Below are positions 8,430 to 16,901 of a DNA stretch of 64,000 nt, piece by piece. Below the pieces are notes generated by a model. It made no database searches, had not been told where the DNA came from, and saw only the letters and a program-made list of their open reading frames with translations. Each line of letters starts with the position of its first letter. The first letter of the stretch is position 1. Origin of the DNA: Bog-793 sp963761425. Its GTDB lineage: Bacteria; Actinomycetota; Acidimicrobiia; Acidimicrobiales; Bog-793. Location of the stretch: positions 682,001 through 746,000 of the forward strand of contig CAVXGQ010000005.1 of assembly GCA_963761425.1 (NCBI GenBank), read 5' to 3'. Both the position numbers and the translations under genes were made by a program.

Positions 8430-8719
8430 ACCGGCCCAGCCACCCGCCCCGCCCCCGACGGGTGTGAGGGCCAACGCGAGGCGCTGTCCGGGGCGTTGAA
8501 CGCGGCTTCGACAGCGTCGCCGAGCAGGATCTCCCTGGCCAGCGAGAGCTCGGACGCCGGCACCAGGACCTCAATATCGGCGGGAAACGGATAGGGCCCG
8601 TCGACCGGTCCGCGCATCACCGCCGCCACGCCTTCGGTTCGCAGGCGTCCCACCAGGAGATGGCCCGCAACCGAGCCGACCACGGTCGTCAGAGGGACCA
8701 TCCGCTGGGGCGATTCCAC
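8168..8719 (-). CDS. DUF2007-like putative signal-transducing protein, 3' end uncertain
   Basis: The first ~80 residues (LTTVVGSVAGHLLVGRLRTE, then a strand-rich DIEVLVPASEL segment) resemble the DUF2007 family of small proteins with a ferredoxin-like fold. The rest reads antisense to prcA with a composition typical of a shadow frame, and no stop occurs before 8168. The true gene may therefore be shorter if an indel hides a stop near 8450. The GTG start at 8719 is chosen because TACCCT (8726-8731) lies 6 bases upstream; an ATG at 8701 is the alternative. It is divergent from pafA. Function unknown. Confidence 0.5.
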   Translation of the reverse strand: MESPQRMVPLTTVVGSVAGHLLVGRLRTEGVAAVMRGPVDGPYPFPADIEVLVPASELSLAREILLGDAVEAAFNAPDSASRWPSHPSGAGRVAGPVQAASRALSSAGSTRRKARRSADFSSTPTSRSSTPRVRSGPARQATQLFRAVPRSQVAWKADSSREAMASASPPRTVQFSSSTTVPS

Positions 8720-8725
8720 CCGCCG

Positions 8726-8731
8726 AGGGTA
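8726..8731 (-). promoter_or_regulatory. -10 element of the DUF2007-like gene, leaderless type
   Basis: On the minus strand TACCCT is followed after 6 bases by the GTG start at 8719. It belongs to the repeated TANNNT-start pattern. Confidence 0.35.
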
Positions 8732-8772
8732 TCGCTGACCAGCCCGCGGGTTCGCACCGGAGACGCCGCCGC

Positions 8773-8778
8773 TAGCTT
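8773..8778 (+). promoter_or_regulatory. -10 element of pafA, leaderless type
   Basis: TAGCTT lies 8 bases before the pafA GTG and there is no ribosome binding site. Confidence 0.45.
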
Positions 8779-8786
8779 GACTCCTC

Positions 8787-10145
8787 GTGGACCGACGCAT
8801 TTTCGGGCTCGAGAACGAATACGGCGTGACCTGCGCGCTGCGCGGCCAGCGACGCCTCAGCCCGGACGAGGTGGCACGCTATCTGTTCCGGCGGGTCGTG
8901 AGCTGGGGACGGTCTTCCAACGTTTTCCTGGAAAATGGGGCGCGCCTGTACTTGGACGTCGGCAGCCACCCGGAGTACGCCACCCCGGAGTGCGACTCGA
9001 TCGAGGATCTCGTCGCGCACGACCGGGCGGGGGAGCGGATCCTCGAGGGCCTCGTCCAGTCAGCCGAGGCGCGTCTGAAGGACGAGGGCATCCGCGGTGT
9101 CATCTATCTCTTCAAGAACAACACCGACTCGGCGGGGAACTCGTATGGGTGTCACGAGAATTACCTCACGGCCCGGCGTGACGATTTCGTGCACTACGCG
9201 GAGGTGCTGATCCCGTTTCTCGTCACGCGGCAGATCTACGCCGGGGCCGGCAAGGTCCTCCAGACCGCCCGGGGAGCGGTGTACTGCATCTCGCAACGCG
9301 CCGAGCACATCTGGGAGGGCGTCTCCTCGGCGACGACGCGGTCGCGTCCGATCATCAACACCCGCGACGAGCCACACGCTGACGCCGAGCGCTATCGGCG
9401 CCTCCACGTCATCGTCGGCGACTCCAACATGAGCGAGTACTCGACCTATCTGAAGATCGGTGCCACGAGCATCATGCTCCGGATGCTCGAGGATCAAAGC
9501 GTCGTGCTGCGCGACATGACGCTCGAAGACCCGATCCGAGCGATCCGGGAGATCAGCCACGACATCACCTGCCGCCGCCTGATCCGACTCGCCAACGGAC
9601 GGGAGGTGAGCGCGCTCGATGTCCAGTCCGAGTACCTCGGGCGGGCCGTCCGGTACGCCGCCCAGCACGGCTTGTCACCAATGGAGGAACGCGCCCTCGA
9701 GATGTGGCGGCACTGCGTGGAAACCATCGAGAAAGACCCATTGCTGCTGGAGCGGGAGTGCGACTGGGTGATCAAGCACAACCTCGTGGAGCGCTACCGC
9801 GAACGTCATGCGCTCGCGCTCGGTCATCCCCGCATCGCGCTTCTCGATCTCCAGTACCATGACGTCAGCCAACGACGCAGCATCTTCTATCACCTGCAAG
9901 GTCGCGGGCTCGTCGAGCGGGTCGTGAGCGACGCCGCGATCGCAGAGGCGACGGAGGTGCCACCAACGACCACCCGGGCCCGCCTACGTGGCGAGTTCAT
10001 CCGACGGGCCAAGGAGCGTCGGCGTGACTTCACCGTCGACTGGGTGCACCTCAAGTTGAACGACCAGACCCAGCGGACGGTGCTTCTGAAGGACCCGTTC
10101 CGGGCGCACGACGAGCGCGTCGAACGCCTCATCGAGTCGATGTAG
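8787..10145 (+). CDS. pafA: Pup-protein ligase PafA
   Basis: ATP-dependent ligase that activates the C-terminal Glu of Pup as a phosphate and joins it to substrate lysines. At 452 residues it is the normal size. GLENEYGVT at about residues 7-15 and LYLDVGSHPEYATPE, with the catalytic Asp at residue 57, mark the glutamine-synthetase-like active site. It lacks the insertion present in Dop. The shared central block (KNNTDSAGNSYGCHENY) aligns with dop, as expected for paralogues. The GTG start is fixed by the TAGCTT element 8 bases upstream. lepB follows after 10 bases. Confidence 0.95.
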   Translation: MDRRIFGLENEYGVTCALRGQRRLSPDEVARYLFRRVVSWGRSSNVFLENGARLYLDVGSHPEYATPECDSIEDLVAHDRAGERILEGLVQSAEARLKDEGIRGVIYLFKNNTDSAGNSYGCHENYLTARRDDFVHYAEVLIPFLVTRQIYAGAGKVLQTARGAVYCISQRAEHIWEGVSSATTRSRPIINTRDEPHADAERYRRLHVIVGDSNMSEYSTYLKIGATSIMLRMLEDQSVVLRDMTLEDPIRAIREISHDITCRRLIRLANGREVSALDVQSEYLGRAVRYAAQHGLSPMEERALEMWRHCVETIEKDPLLLERECDWVIKHNLVERYRERHALALGHPRIALLDLQYHDVSQRRSIFYHLQGRGLVERVVSDAAIAEATEVPPTTTRARLRGEFIRRAKERRRDFTVDWVHLKLNDQTQRTVLLKDPFRAHDERVERLIESM

Positions 10146-10155
10146 GAGAGGATGG

Positions 10156-10845
10156 GTGGACACCGACGCCAGCGACGCGCGTAAGCCGCCGCCCTCCGAC
10201 GACGAATCCTCCACCGAGACCGGATCCGACCAGCACCGGAGGTGGCGGATCCGCCGCCGGTACAGGACGAGCGCCCACCCCCGTCGCCGCACCGCCATCG
10301 AGACGGCCATCGGCCTGCTCGTGGCGCTCCTCATCGCTCTCGGGGTGCGCGCCTTCGTGTTCCAGGCCTTCTTTGTCCCCTCGAGCTCCATGGAACCGAC
10401 GCTGCAGATCGGCGACCGCATCCTCGTCGACAAGTTCGACTTCAATTACCACTCGATCAAACCGGGTGACATCGTCGTGTTCAGCACCCCGCCGGCCGCG
10501 CACCGGGATTGCTCGACCGAAGACGGGGATCTCGTGAAGCGGGTCGTCGCAACCGGGGGCCAGTCGATCAAGTCGAGCGGCAACGAGGTTCTCATCCGGA
10601 ACCCACACAGCGAAAAATGGAAGGCGCTTCCGGAGAGCTACTTCCCCGATAATGGCCGAAACACGCCGCTCGGCCAGCCCATCAGTCGCTTCACTGTGCC
10701 GCGAAATGACTTCTACGTGCTCGGCGACAACCGCACGATCTCCTGCGACAGCCGGATCTGGGGTGCCCTACCAGGCTCGGATATCGTCGGTCGGGTGGTC
10801 GCCGTCATCTGGCGGAGCTGGCACCCGGACCTCATCATCTTCTAA
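10156..10845 (+). CDS. lepB: Signal peptidase I
   Basis: Membrane serine protease that removes signal peptides from Sec and Tat substrates. A long charged N-terminal tail is followed by one transmembrane helix (about residues 49-66). The catalytic Ser78 is in PSSSMEPTL and the general-base Lys128 is in DLVKRVVA. The late LGDNRTISCDSR box (about residue 195) is conserved. The GTG start has AGGAGAGG upstream. It lies between pafA and tatB, which fits its export role and takes the place of pafB-pafC in mycobacterial gene order. Confidence 0.93.
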   Translation: MDTDASDARKPPPSDDESSTETGSDQHRRWRIRRRYRTSAHPRRRTAIETAIGLLVALLIALGVRAFVFQAFFVPSSSMEPTLQIGDRILVDKFDFNYHSIKPGDIVVFSTPPAAHRDCSTEDGDLVKRVVATGGQSIKSSGNEVLIRNPHSEKWKALPESYFPDNGRNTPLGQPISRFTVPRNDFYVLGDNRTISCDSRIWGALPGSDIVGRVVAVIWRSWHPDLIIF

Positions 10846-10892
10846 GCGCCAGTTCGGCCCGACCCGCCCTCGTCGCCAGCGAAGGGGCCTTG

Positions 10893-10898
10893 TAGACT
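10893..10898 (+). promoter_or_regulatory. -10 element of tatB, leaderless type
   Basis: TAGACT lies 8 bases before the GTG start of tatB, with no Shine-Dalgarno sequence between. Confidence 0.45.
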
Positions 10899-10906
10899 GC
10901 CCCGTC

Positions 10907-11317
10907 GTGGGCAGTCTCGACCCGGCGAAGATCCTCATGATCCTCGTCGTCGTCTTGATCGTGCTCGGTCCTGACCGCCTGCCCAAGGTCGCCCGGCAGC
11001 TCGGTGCCCTCTGGAAGGAAGTCACCCGGATACGTCAAGAGGTGCACGACGAGGTGCGGGCCGCGATGCCCGACCTCGACCTTCCCTCGGTCCCGCACCT
11101 CCCGTCGGTGCGCGGCACGCTCACCGGCTTCCTCACCGACGCCACCCCGCCAAGCAGGGCCGGCGACGCGGAAGGGGCCGCTGCCGAGGAGGCCTCGGTA
11201 ACCGGCGACGAGGCCTCGACGGTCACCGCCGGAACCGGCCGGGTCGAGGCCTCGAGATCGACCCACCCGGAGCTCGGTGACTTCGCGCCCTCCTCCGACG
11301 ACCCGAGCATGAACTGA
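10907..11317 (+). CDS. tatB: Twin-arginine translocase subunit TatA/TatB family
   Basis: Component of the Tat pathway that exports folded proteins. It has a single N-terminal membrane helix (about residues 8-22), then the LGPDRLPKVARQLG hinge and amphipathic helix, and a long polar tail rich in Ala, Glu and Thr. The Pro after the helix and the length (136 residues) fit TatB better than TatA, but the two are hard to separate by eye. The GTG start was chosen because the helix begins right after it and a TAGACT element is 8 bases upstream. tatC follows 27 bases later. Confidence 0.85.
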   Translation: MGSLDPAKILMILVVVLIVLGPDRLPKVARQLGALWKEVTRIRQEVHDEVRAAMPDLDLPSVPHLPSVRGTLTGFLTDATPPSRAGDAEGAAAEEASVTGDEASTVTAGTGRVEASRSTHPELGDFAPSSDDPSMN

Positions 11318-11344
11318 TCCCGTCGGAACTCGTCGATACCGCCG

Positions 11345-12127
11345 ATGGCAACCCTGATCCGAGGCCGCGAAGGAACCACCACCGAGCAAAGGACGATGAC
11401 GCTCGCCGGGCACCTCACCGAGCTGCGTCAGCGTCTCATCATCTCGTTCGTCGCCTTCATTCTCGCCGCCACCGTCGTGTACGTCATTTACGACGAGATC
11501 CTGAGGTTCTTCCTCCACCCCTACTGCGTCCAGGCCCGCCTCGCCGGCAACCACTGCGCGCTGACGGTGTTCGGCCCCCTCGACGCTTTCATGGTGCGAC
11601 TTAACGTCACCGCGTACGGCGGTATCGTCGTCGCGTCGCCGGTCATCATCTTCGAGATCTGGCGTTTCATCACGCCCGGGCTGAAAGCCAACGAGAAGCG
11701 CTACGCCATCCCCTTCGCTCTCTCGACGGTGGTGTTGTTCTTGTTCGGAGCCTTCGTCGCCTGGCTCGCCTTCCCGCACGCCCTGGGCTTCCTCCACGCC
11801 GTCGGGGGATCGAACATCAACGATCTGTTCACGCCGTCGAAATACCTCGGGCTCATCCTGGCGTTGATGGCGATCTTCGGGCTCACCTTCGAGTTCCCCG
11901 TAGTTCTCGTGGGTCTCGAGATCGCCGGCGTCCTCAAACCCGAGCAGCTGGCGCGTTGGCGCCGCCCTGCGATCATCGTCATCGTCATCTTCGCCGGCGT
12001 GGTTACGCCAAGCTCGGACCCGTTCTCCATGCTCGGCATGGCGGTGCCCATGCTGGTCTTCTACGAGGCGTCCATCCACATCGGGAAGCTCATCGTGCAC
12101 CGTCGCCAGCGCGCGGCACGAACCTGA
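11345..12127 (+). CDS. tatC: Twin-arginine translocase subunit TatC
   Basis: Six-helix membrane receptor for twin-arginine signal peptides. The N-terminal signature HLTELRQRLI (about residues 23-32) and the long periplasmic loop with FGPLDAFMVRL match the family. The conserved FEIWRFITPGL motif is at about residue 105 and VTPSSDPFSM is near residue 220. It is 260 residues long. It is adjacent to tatB and helY, as in mycobacteria. The start is the first ATG after a short gap. Confidence 0.95.
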   Translation: MATLIRGREGTTTEQRTMTLAGHLTELRQRLIISFVAFILAATVVYVIYDEILRFFLHPYCVQARLAGNHCALTVFGPLDAFMVRLNVTAYGGIVVASPVIIFEIWRFITPGLKANEKRYAIPFALSTVVLFLFGAFVAWLAFPHALGFLHAVGGSNINDLFTPSKYLGLILALMAIFGLTFEFPVVLVGLEIAGVLKPEQLARWRRPAIIVIVIFAGVVTPSSDPFSMLGMAVPMLVFYEASIHIGKLIVHRRQRAART

Positions 12128-12187
12128 CCACTTGAGTCCCACCCGTCAGACCCGACGAACCGGGTTGGGCGCGAGACGGCGGGTTCG

Positions 12188-14314
12188 ATGACCGAGGAGA
12201 CCCAACCCATCTCCAAGACTGGGTCGAGCGGTCTTGGGTCGGTCCGACGCCGGTTTCTCGCCCGACGCGGCCTCGCCCTCGACCCGTTCCAGAAGGAGGC
12301 CTTCGACCTCCTCGAGGAGGGCAAGTCGGTCCTCGTGGCCGCACCCACCGGGTCCGGCAAGACCCTCATCGCCGAGTACGCGGTGGCTCGCGCCCTGGCG
12401 ATCGGCGGGCGCGCCTTCTACACAACCCCGCTCAAAGCACTTTCCAACCAGAAGTACGCCGACTTCGTCGCCGAGTACGGGGCGGGGCGTGTCGGACTTC
12501 TCACCGGTGACGTGTCCCGTCACGGCGACGCCGAGATCGTTGTCATGACGACCGAGGTGTTGCGGAACATGATCTACGCCGACGTGACCCGTCTCGTCGA
12601 CCTGCGTTGCGTCGTCCTCGACGAGGTCCACTACCTCGAAGACCGCTACCGCGGCTCCGTCTGGGAGGAGATCATCTTGACCGCGCCGCCCTCGGTGGCG
12701 CTCGTGTGTCTCTCGGCGACCGTTTCCAACGCCGAGCAGCTCGCCGGGTGGATCGAGCAGGTGCGCGGCTCGACCGCCCACGTGATCGAGGAGCGCCGCC
12801 CGATCGACCTACACCACCTCTACGTTCTCGGCATCCGCCAGACCCACCAGCTCGAGATCCTGCCCACCTTCCGAGATGGCGTCCCCAACCCCGAGGCCGT
12901 GGCGCTCGACGCCCGTTCCCGGCCCCGCACCCGCCCCGGGACCCCAACACCTCGGCCGGGACGACCCGTTCCGCGCTCACCTGTCTTCCGGCCGAGGCGA
13001 ACCGAGGTCGTCGGCCGCTTCGCCGAGGAGGACCTGCTGCCGGCGATCTATTTCGTGTTCTCTCGGGCGGGTTGCGAGGACGCGGTGCGCCAGTGCCTGG
13101 AAGCCGGGCTGCGCCTCTCCACGCCCGAGGAGCGGCGGGTGATCCGCACCGTGGCCGACGACCACGTCGAAGCGCTCTCCGACGCCGACCTGCGGGTGTT
13201 GGGCTACGGGCACTTCGTCGAAGGCCTCGAGGCCGGCTTCGCCGCTCACCACGCCGGCCTGGTGCCCCCGTTTCGGGAAGCCGTCGAGGCGCTGTTCGGC
13301 GCGGCGCTCGTCAAGGTCGTCTTCGCCACCGAGACCCTGGCGCTCGGGATCAACATGCCGGCCCGTTCGGTGATCATCGAGTCGCTCTCGAAGTTCTCGG
13401 GAAGCGGGCACGAGGACCTCACCGCCGGCAGCTACACCCAACTCACCGGGCGCGCCGGGCGGCGGGGGATAGACGACGTCGGCTACGCCGCGGTGCTGTG
13501 GTCGCCGTTCCACACCTTCGCCGAGGTGTCCTCGCTCGCCGCGGCCCGCAGCCGAGCCCTGCGCAGTTCGTTCCACCCCACCTACAACATGGCGGTCAAC
13601 CTGGTCCGAAGCTACGCACCCGACGACGCCTACCGGCTGGTGCGGTCGTCGTTTGCCCAGTATCTCTCCGACGTGCCGCTCACCCGGCAGCTCGACGCCG
13701 TGCTCGGGGTCCTGGATGACCGCGGCTACCTGGCCGGGTGGCGGCTGACCGAGTCCGGCGAGCGCCTCGCCGGCCTCTATCACGACTGCGACCTTCTGAT
13801 CGCCGAGGCGGTAGGAGCGGGGCTCCTGGGCGGGCTCGACCTCCCCAGCCTGGCGGCCATGGTTTCGCTGTTCACCTTCGAGCCCCGACGAACCGCCTCC
13901 GGGGGAGACCTCCCGAACGCGCGCCTGGCGCGTCGGGCCGGCGAGCTCGACGAACTGGCAAAGGACCTGCGCGACCAGGAGCGGTCCCGTCGGATAGCGC
14001 GGACCCGCACCCTCGATGCCGGTTTCGCCCGCCTCGCCTACGAGTGGGCCCGGGGCGCCGAGCTGCGCCAGCTGATCGGAACCACCCCAGGGCCCCGCCG
14101 GCGCCGGGCCGCCGAGGCCGTCTCCGGCGGGGACTTCGTCCGCAACGTGAAACAGCTCGTCGACCTGCTGCGCCAGCTGGCCATCACCGAGGCCGGTTCG
14201 CGGCTCGGATCGGTGGCGGCGAGCGCCGCCGATCAACTGGTGCGAGGAATCGTCGCCGCCTCGAGCCCGGCCGACCTCGACGACGGGGCGGCAACGGTGC
14301 CACCGGGAGGATGA
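12188..14314 (+). CDS. helY: Ski2-like DEVH-box RNA/DNA helicase HelY
   Basis: Superfamily 2 helicase of the Ski2/Mtr4 group. Walker A APTGSGKT is at residues 52-59, the DEVH box is at 145-148, and motif III CLSATVSN lies near residue 178. The helicase C domain has HHAGLVPPFRE and FATETLALGINMPAR, and the QxxGRAGRRG motif is present as TQLTGRAGRRGID. A Pro/Arg-rich low-complexity linker at about residues 240-275 replaces a conserved stretch. At 708 residues it is shorter than mycobacterial HelY. The tatC-helY order is the same as in mycobacteria. The cellular substrate is unknown. Confidence 0.92.
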   Translation: MTEETQPISKTGSSGLGSVRRRFLARRGLALDPFQKEAFDLLEEGKSVLVAAPTGSGKTLIAEYAVARALAIGGRAFYTTPLKALSNQKYADFVAEYGAGRVGLLTGDVSRHGDAEIVVMTTEVLRNMIYADVTRLVDLRCVVLDEVHYLEDRYRGSVWEEIILTAPPSVALVCLSATVSNAEQLAGWIEQVRGSTAHVIEERRPIDLHHLYVLGIRQTHQLEILPTFRDGVPNPEAVALDARSRPRTRPGTPTPRPGRPVPRSPVFRPRRTEVVGRFAEEDLLPAIYFVFSRAGCEDAVRQCLEAGLRLSTPEERRVIRTVADDHVEALSDADLRVLGYGHFVEGLEAGFAAHHAGLVPPFREAVEALFGAALVKVVFATETLALGINMPARSVIIESLSKFSGSGHEDLTAGSYTQLTGRAGRRGIDDVGYAAVLWSPFHTFAEVSSLAAARSRALRSSFHPTYNMAVNLVRSYAPDDAYRLVRSSFAQYLSDVPLTRQLDAVLGVLDDRGYLAGWRLTESGERLAGLYHDCDLLIAEAVGAGLLGGLDLPSLAAMVSLFTFEPRRTASGGDLPNARLARRAGELDELAKDLRDQERSRRIARTRTLDAGFARLAYEWARGAELRQLIGTTPGPRRRRAAEAVSGGDFVRNVKQLVDLLRQLAITEAGSRLGSVAASAADQLVRGIVAASSPADLDDGAATVPPGG

Positions 14315-14357
14315 CCCCTCGAAGCTGGTGATCCGCGACCGGCCGGGCACCGTCTCG

Positions 14358-14363
14358 TAGTGT
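14358..14363 (+). promoter_or_regulatory. -10 element of the ThyX-like gene, leaderless type
   Basis: TAGTGT lies 8 bases before the ATG at 14372, and a GTG at 14360 falls inside the element. This supports the ATG as the true start. Confidence 0.45.
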
Positions 14364-14371
14364 CGTTCCGA

Positions 14372-16057
14372 ATGACGTACTACGCCTCCGAAACCTTCTC
14401 GTCGCAAGAGCGCGAAGTCCTGCGCCACTACGTGACCAACCTCGATGGTCCGGTGTTCGCCCTCGTCAACCTGCCCGAGGTGGTCTGCGGGGCCCTTTTC
14501 GCCCGCTACTCCCGATCGCCAAAGAGCGTCCGGCGCCTGTTCCTCGACGAGTTCCTCGGCGACCTCGACGTCTCCGGCGACGCTTCCGTCGACGCGACCG
14601 TCGGACTGCGCCGGGCCGAGCAGCTCTACCAGCGGATCTTCTTAGAATTCGGCGACGACTCGGTCGCCCAGCTCGGCGGGGTCCACCTGGCCTGCGAGCA
14701 GGCCTCCAACGTGCTCACCAAGGTCCTGGAGTGGGGCCGGCTGATGTCGTACCTCGAACAGTCGACCCGCTACATCCCGTACGACTCGCGCCTGTCGACC
14801 GGCCACTACCGGTACTGGCGCGACCCGGAGGTGCTCGACTCGGCGATCGGCGCGCGCTACGTCGGCGAAATGGACCGTATGTTCGACACCTACACCGAAC
14901 TGCTGCCCCTGCTGCAGGCGCATCTGGTGCGGGCCTTCCCGAACGACGGCGCCACCTCGGACTTCGCCTACCGCCAGTCGGTGCGGTCCCGCGCCCTCGA
15001 CGCTCTGCGGGGCCTGTTGCCGGCGGCAGCCCTTTCCAACGTCGGCATCTACGGCTCCGGCCAGTCTTACGAGCAGCTGCTGCTACGGATGCGCGTCCAC
15101 CCGCTGCCGGAGGTCCAAAGCTACGCCGAGCTCATCCTCGCCGAGCTCCGCAAGGTGATCCCGTCGTTCCTGTCCCGCCTCGACCGGCCGGAGCGGGGCG
15201 GGGAGTGGGGCCGGTACCTGGCGGACCGCCAGGAGGAGATGGGTGCCCTGGTCAGCCGCCTCTTTCCGGCCGAGCGAAGCGAAGGTGACGCGGTGTCGGC
15301 GGGCAAGACGGTGACCCTCACCGACTTCGACCCCGACGGCGAGGAGAAGGTGCTCGTCGCGATGTGCTACCCGCGTTCCACCCTTTCGGAGTCCGAGCTC
15401 ACCAGGCAGGTGCGACGTCTGGGGCCCGAGGACCGGGCCGCGATCATGCGCGCCTACATCGGCGAGCGACGCAACCGACGGCACCGGCCGGGCCGCGCCC
15501 TGGAACGAACCAGCTACCGCTTCGACATCGTCTCGGACTACGGGGCCTTCCGCGACCTGCAGCGTCACCGCATGTTGACGATCGAGTGGCAGCCGCTCTC
15601 GACGGACCTCGGCTACGAGATCCCGGAACTGGTCACCGAGGCCGGACTGTCCGCTGCCTACGCCGACTCGCTGGAGCGCGCCCGAGAACTTCACGACGCC
15701 CTGGCGGCGGAGTTCCCACTCCAGGCGGTGTACGCCGTCGCGCTGGCCTTCCGAATTCGCTACTCGCTGCAGCTGAACGCCCGCGAGGCCATGCACCTCA
15801 TCGAGTTGCGCAGCACGCCACAGGGTCATCCCGTCTATCGGCGCATCGCCCAGCAGATGCACCGTTTGATCGACGAAGGCGCCGGGCACCACGCGATCGC
15901 CGGGGCGATGCGGTTCGTCGACTTCTCCGAGGATGGGCTGGGCAGGCTGGAATCGGAACGTCGCATAGCCACCGCACGGTCCGGGGGTTCCGGCCCCGCC
16001 CACCCCCGGCGTGGTCGCCCGGGAGATCCGGGCGACCACGCCTCAGCCGACCCTTGA
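14372..16057 (+). CDS. Double-length ThyX-like protein (two FAD-dependent thymidylate synthase folds)
   Basis: A 561-residue protein with two ThyX-like halves. True ThyX enzymes are about 220-250 residues and carry RHRxxSxNExSxR. The N-terminal half has WGRLMSYLEQSTRY (121-134), which keeps the R, S, E, S, R positions but has lost the leading RH. The C-terminal half has RHR (398-400) followed by MLTIEWQPLSTD, which lost the rest. A pseudo-dimer with a changed active site is likely, so thymidylate synthase activity should not be assumed. The ATG is preferred to the GTG at 14360 because of the TAGTGT element. The last ~30 residues are Pro/Gly-rich and are encoded over a hairpin. Confidence 0.8.
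   Translation: MTYYASETFSSQEREVLRHYVTNLDGPVFALVNLPEVVCGALFARYSRSPKSVRRLFLDEFLGDLDVSGDASVDATVGLRRAEQLYQRIFLEFGDDSVAQLGGVHLACEQASNVLTKVLEWGRLMSYLEQSTRYIPYDSRLSTGHYRYWRDPEVLDSAIGARYVGEMDRMFDTYTELLPLLQAHLVRAFPNDGATSDFAYRQSVRSRALDALRGLLPAAALSNVGIYGSGQSYEQLLLRMRVHPLPEVQSYAELILAELRKVIPSFLSRLDRPERGGEWGRYLADRQEEMGALVSRLFPAERSEGDAVSAGKTVTLTDFDPDGEEKVLVAMCYPRSTLSESELTRQVRRLGPEDRAAIMRAYIGERRNRRHRPGRALERTSYRFDIVSDYGAFRDLQRHRMLTIEWQPLSTDLGYEIPELVTEAGLSAAYADSLERARELHDALAAEFPLQAVYAVALAFRIRYSLQLNAREAMHLIELRSTPQGHPVYRRIAQQMHRLIDEGAGHHAIAGAMRFVDFSEDGLGRLESERRIATARSGGSGPAHPRRGRPGDPGDHASADP
16010..16040 (+). terminator. Perfect 13-bp hairpin at the 3' end of the ThyX-like gene
   Basis: Two 13-base arms (16010-16022 and 16028-16040) are perfect inverted copies around a 5-base loop. 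No U tract follows, as is common in high-GC actinobacteria. It ends 15 bases before the stop codon and so lies inside the coding frame. Confidence 0.55.
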
Positions 16058-16333
16058 CTCTTTGTCCGAGGGGTGCATGAATAGGTGGGTCCCGCAAATC
16101 AGGCACCTAATCGGGAGCCTCCGTCAGTCGCTCCAGGTCGTCTTGGCGGGGCAGTTGCTGAGGACGCGGTCCAGGGAGCCGAGTAGAGAACGTCATTCGC
16201 CGACAGGCGACCTGCGCTCGGGCGGGCGCGGAGGACGGCGCCAAAGGCTCCCTGGACCGGTCCCTGCCCCGAGCCGTCTTCCTGCGATTCTGTCCGCCGC
16301 CTGGCCCGCCGAGAACCTCCGGTTGGGCGGCCG
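16058..16333. other. Intergenic region, no supported gene
   Basis: Between the ThyX-like gene and the DUF4193 promoter. The frames that stay open here have no domain-like composition and no start signal. Nothing else is recognised. Confidence 0.5.
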
Positions 16334-16361
16334 TTGAAAGCCCGAAGATGTGCCGTATAGT
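16334..16361 (+). promoter_or_regulatory. Strong-looking promoter of the DUF4193 gene
   Basis: TTGAAA (16334-16339), a 16-base spacer and TATAGT (16356-16361) form one of the best sigma-70-like promoters in the window. It is followed by a leader of roughly 70 bases with a GAACAGAGGAA ribosome binding site before the ATG at 16440. Confidence 0.6.
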
Positions 16362-16439
16362 GACCGCGCCCAAGGACCTCCCGCGACAAACGGGACCACC
16401 GCAGGCGGTGCACCCGGGATGGGGGAACAGAGGAACCCG

Positions 16440-16901
16440 ATGGCGAGTGAAGCTGACGGCGAGCTCGAACCGGACCTTGTCGCGGAGGGCGAGCTCGAGG
16501 AGCCACCGGACGAGGAACTCCTCGAAGAGGACGACCTCGGCATCGACGACCTCGTCGCCGAGGACCTCGTCGACAAGGAGGAGCTCGACGATGTCGCCGA
16601 CGCGGACGTGGTCGCCGAGGGGGAGGAACCGCTCGTCGAGCCCGAGGAGGAAGAAGAAGAGCTCGACGACGATGACGTCGAGGCGAGCCTCGACGTCATC
16701 CTGAAAGAACGCCTCGTCGTCGCCGACGAGACCGACACGGAAGACGACACGGAGGCCACCGACGCCGAGGACCGGGTCGATGGACCGACGCGGGTTCTCC
16801 CCAAGCAACCTGGCGAGTTCGTATGCCAGTCCTGCTTCCTGGTGAAGAGCCAGACCCAGCTCGCCGACCGGCGGCGCAAGCTCTGCCGAGACTGCGTATG
16901 A
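16440..16901 (+). CDS. DUF4193-type acidic protein with C-terminal zinc ribbon
   Basis: A 153-residue protein. The first ~110 residues are extremely acidic (long Glu/Asp runs) and probably disordered. The C-terminal 35 residues hold FVCQSCFLV and LCRDC, two CxxC knuckles that should bind one zinc. This tail, including VLPKQPGEF, matches the actinobacterial DUF4193 family, whose biochemical role is not known. A clear promoter and ribosome binding site suggest strong expression. The stop overlaps the next start as ATGA. Confidence 0.8.
   Translation: MASEADGELEPDLVAEGELEEPPDEELLEEDDLGIDDLVAEDLVDKEELDDVADADVVAEGEEPLVEPEEEEEELDDDDVEASLDVILKERLVVADETDTEDDTEATDAEDRVDGPTRVLPKQPGEFVCQSCFLVKSQTQLADRRRKLCRDCV

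Noticed and set aside
16011..16337. Small plus-strand frame after the ThyX-like gene
   Set aside because: It starts inside a hairpin and overlaps the preceding gene, with Arg/Ser/Pro-rich shadow-like composition.
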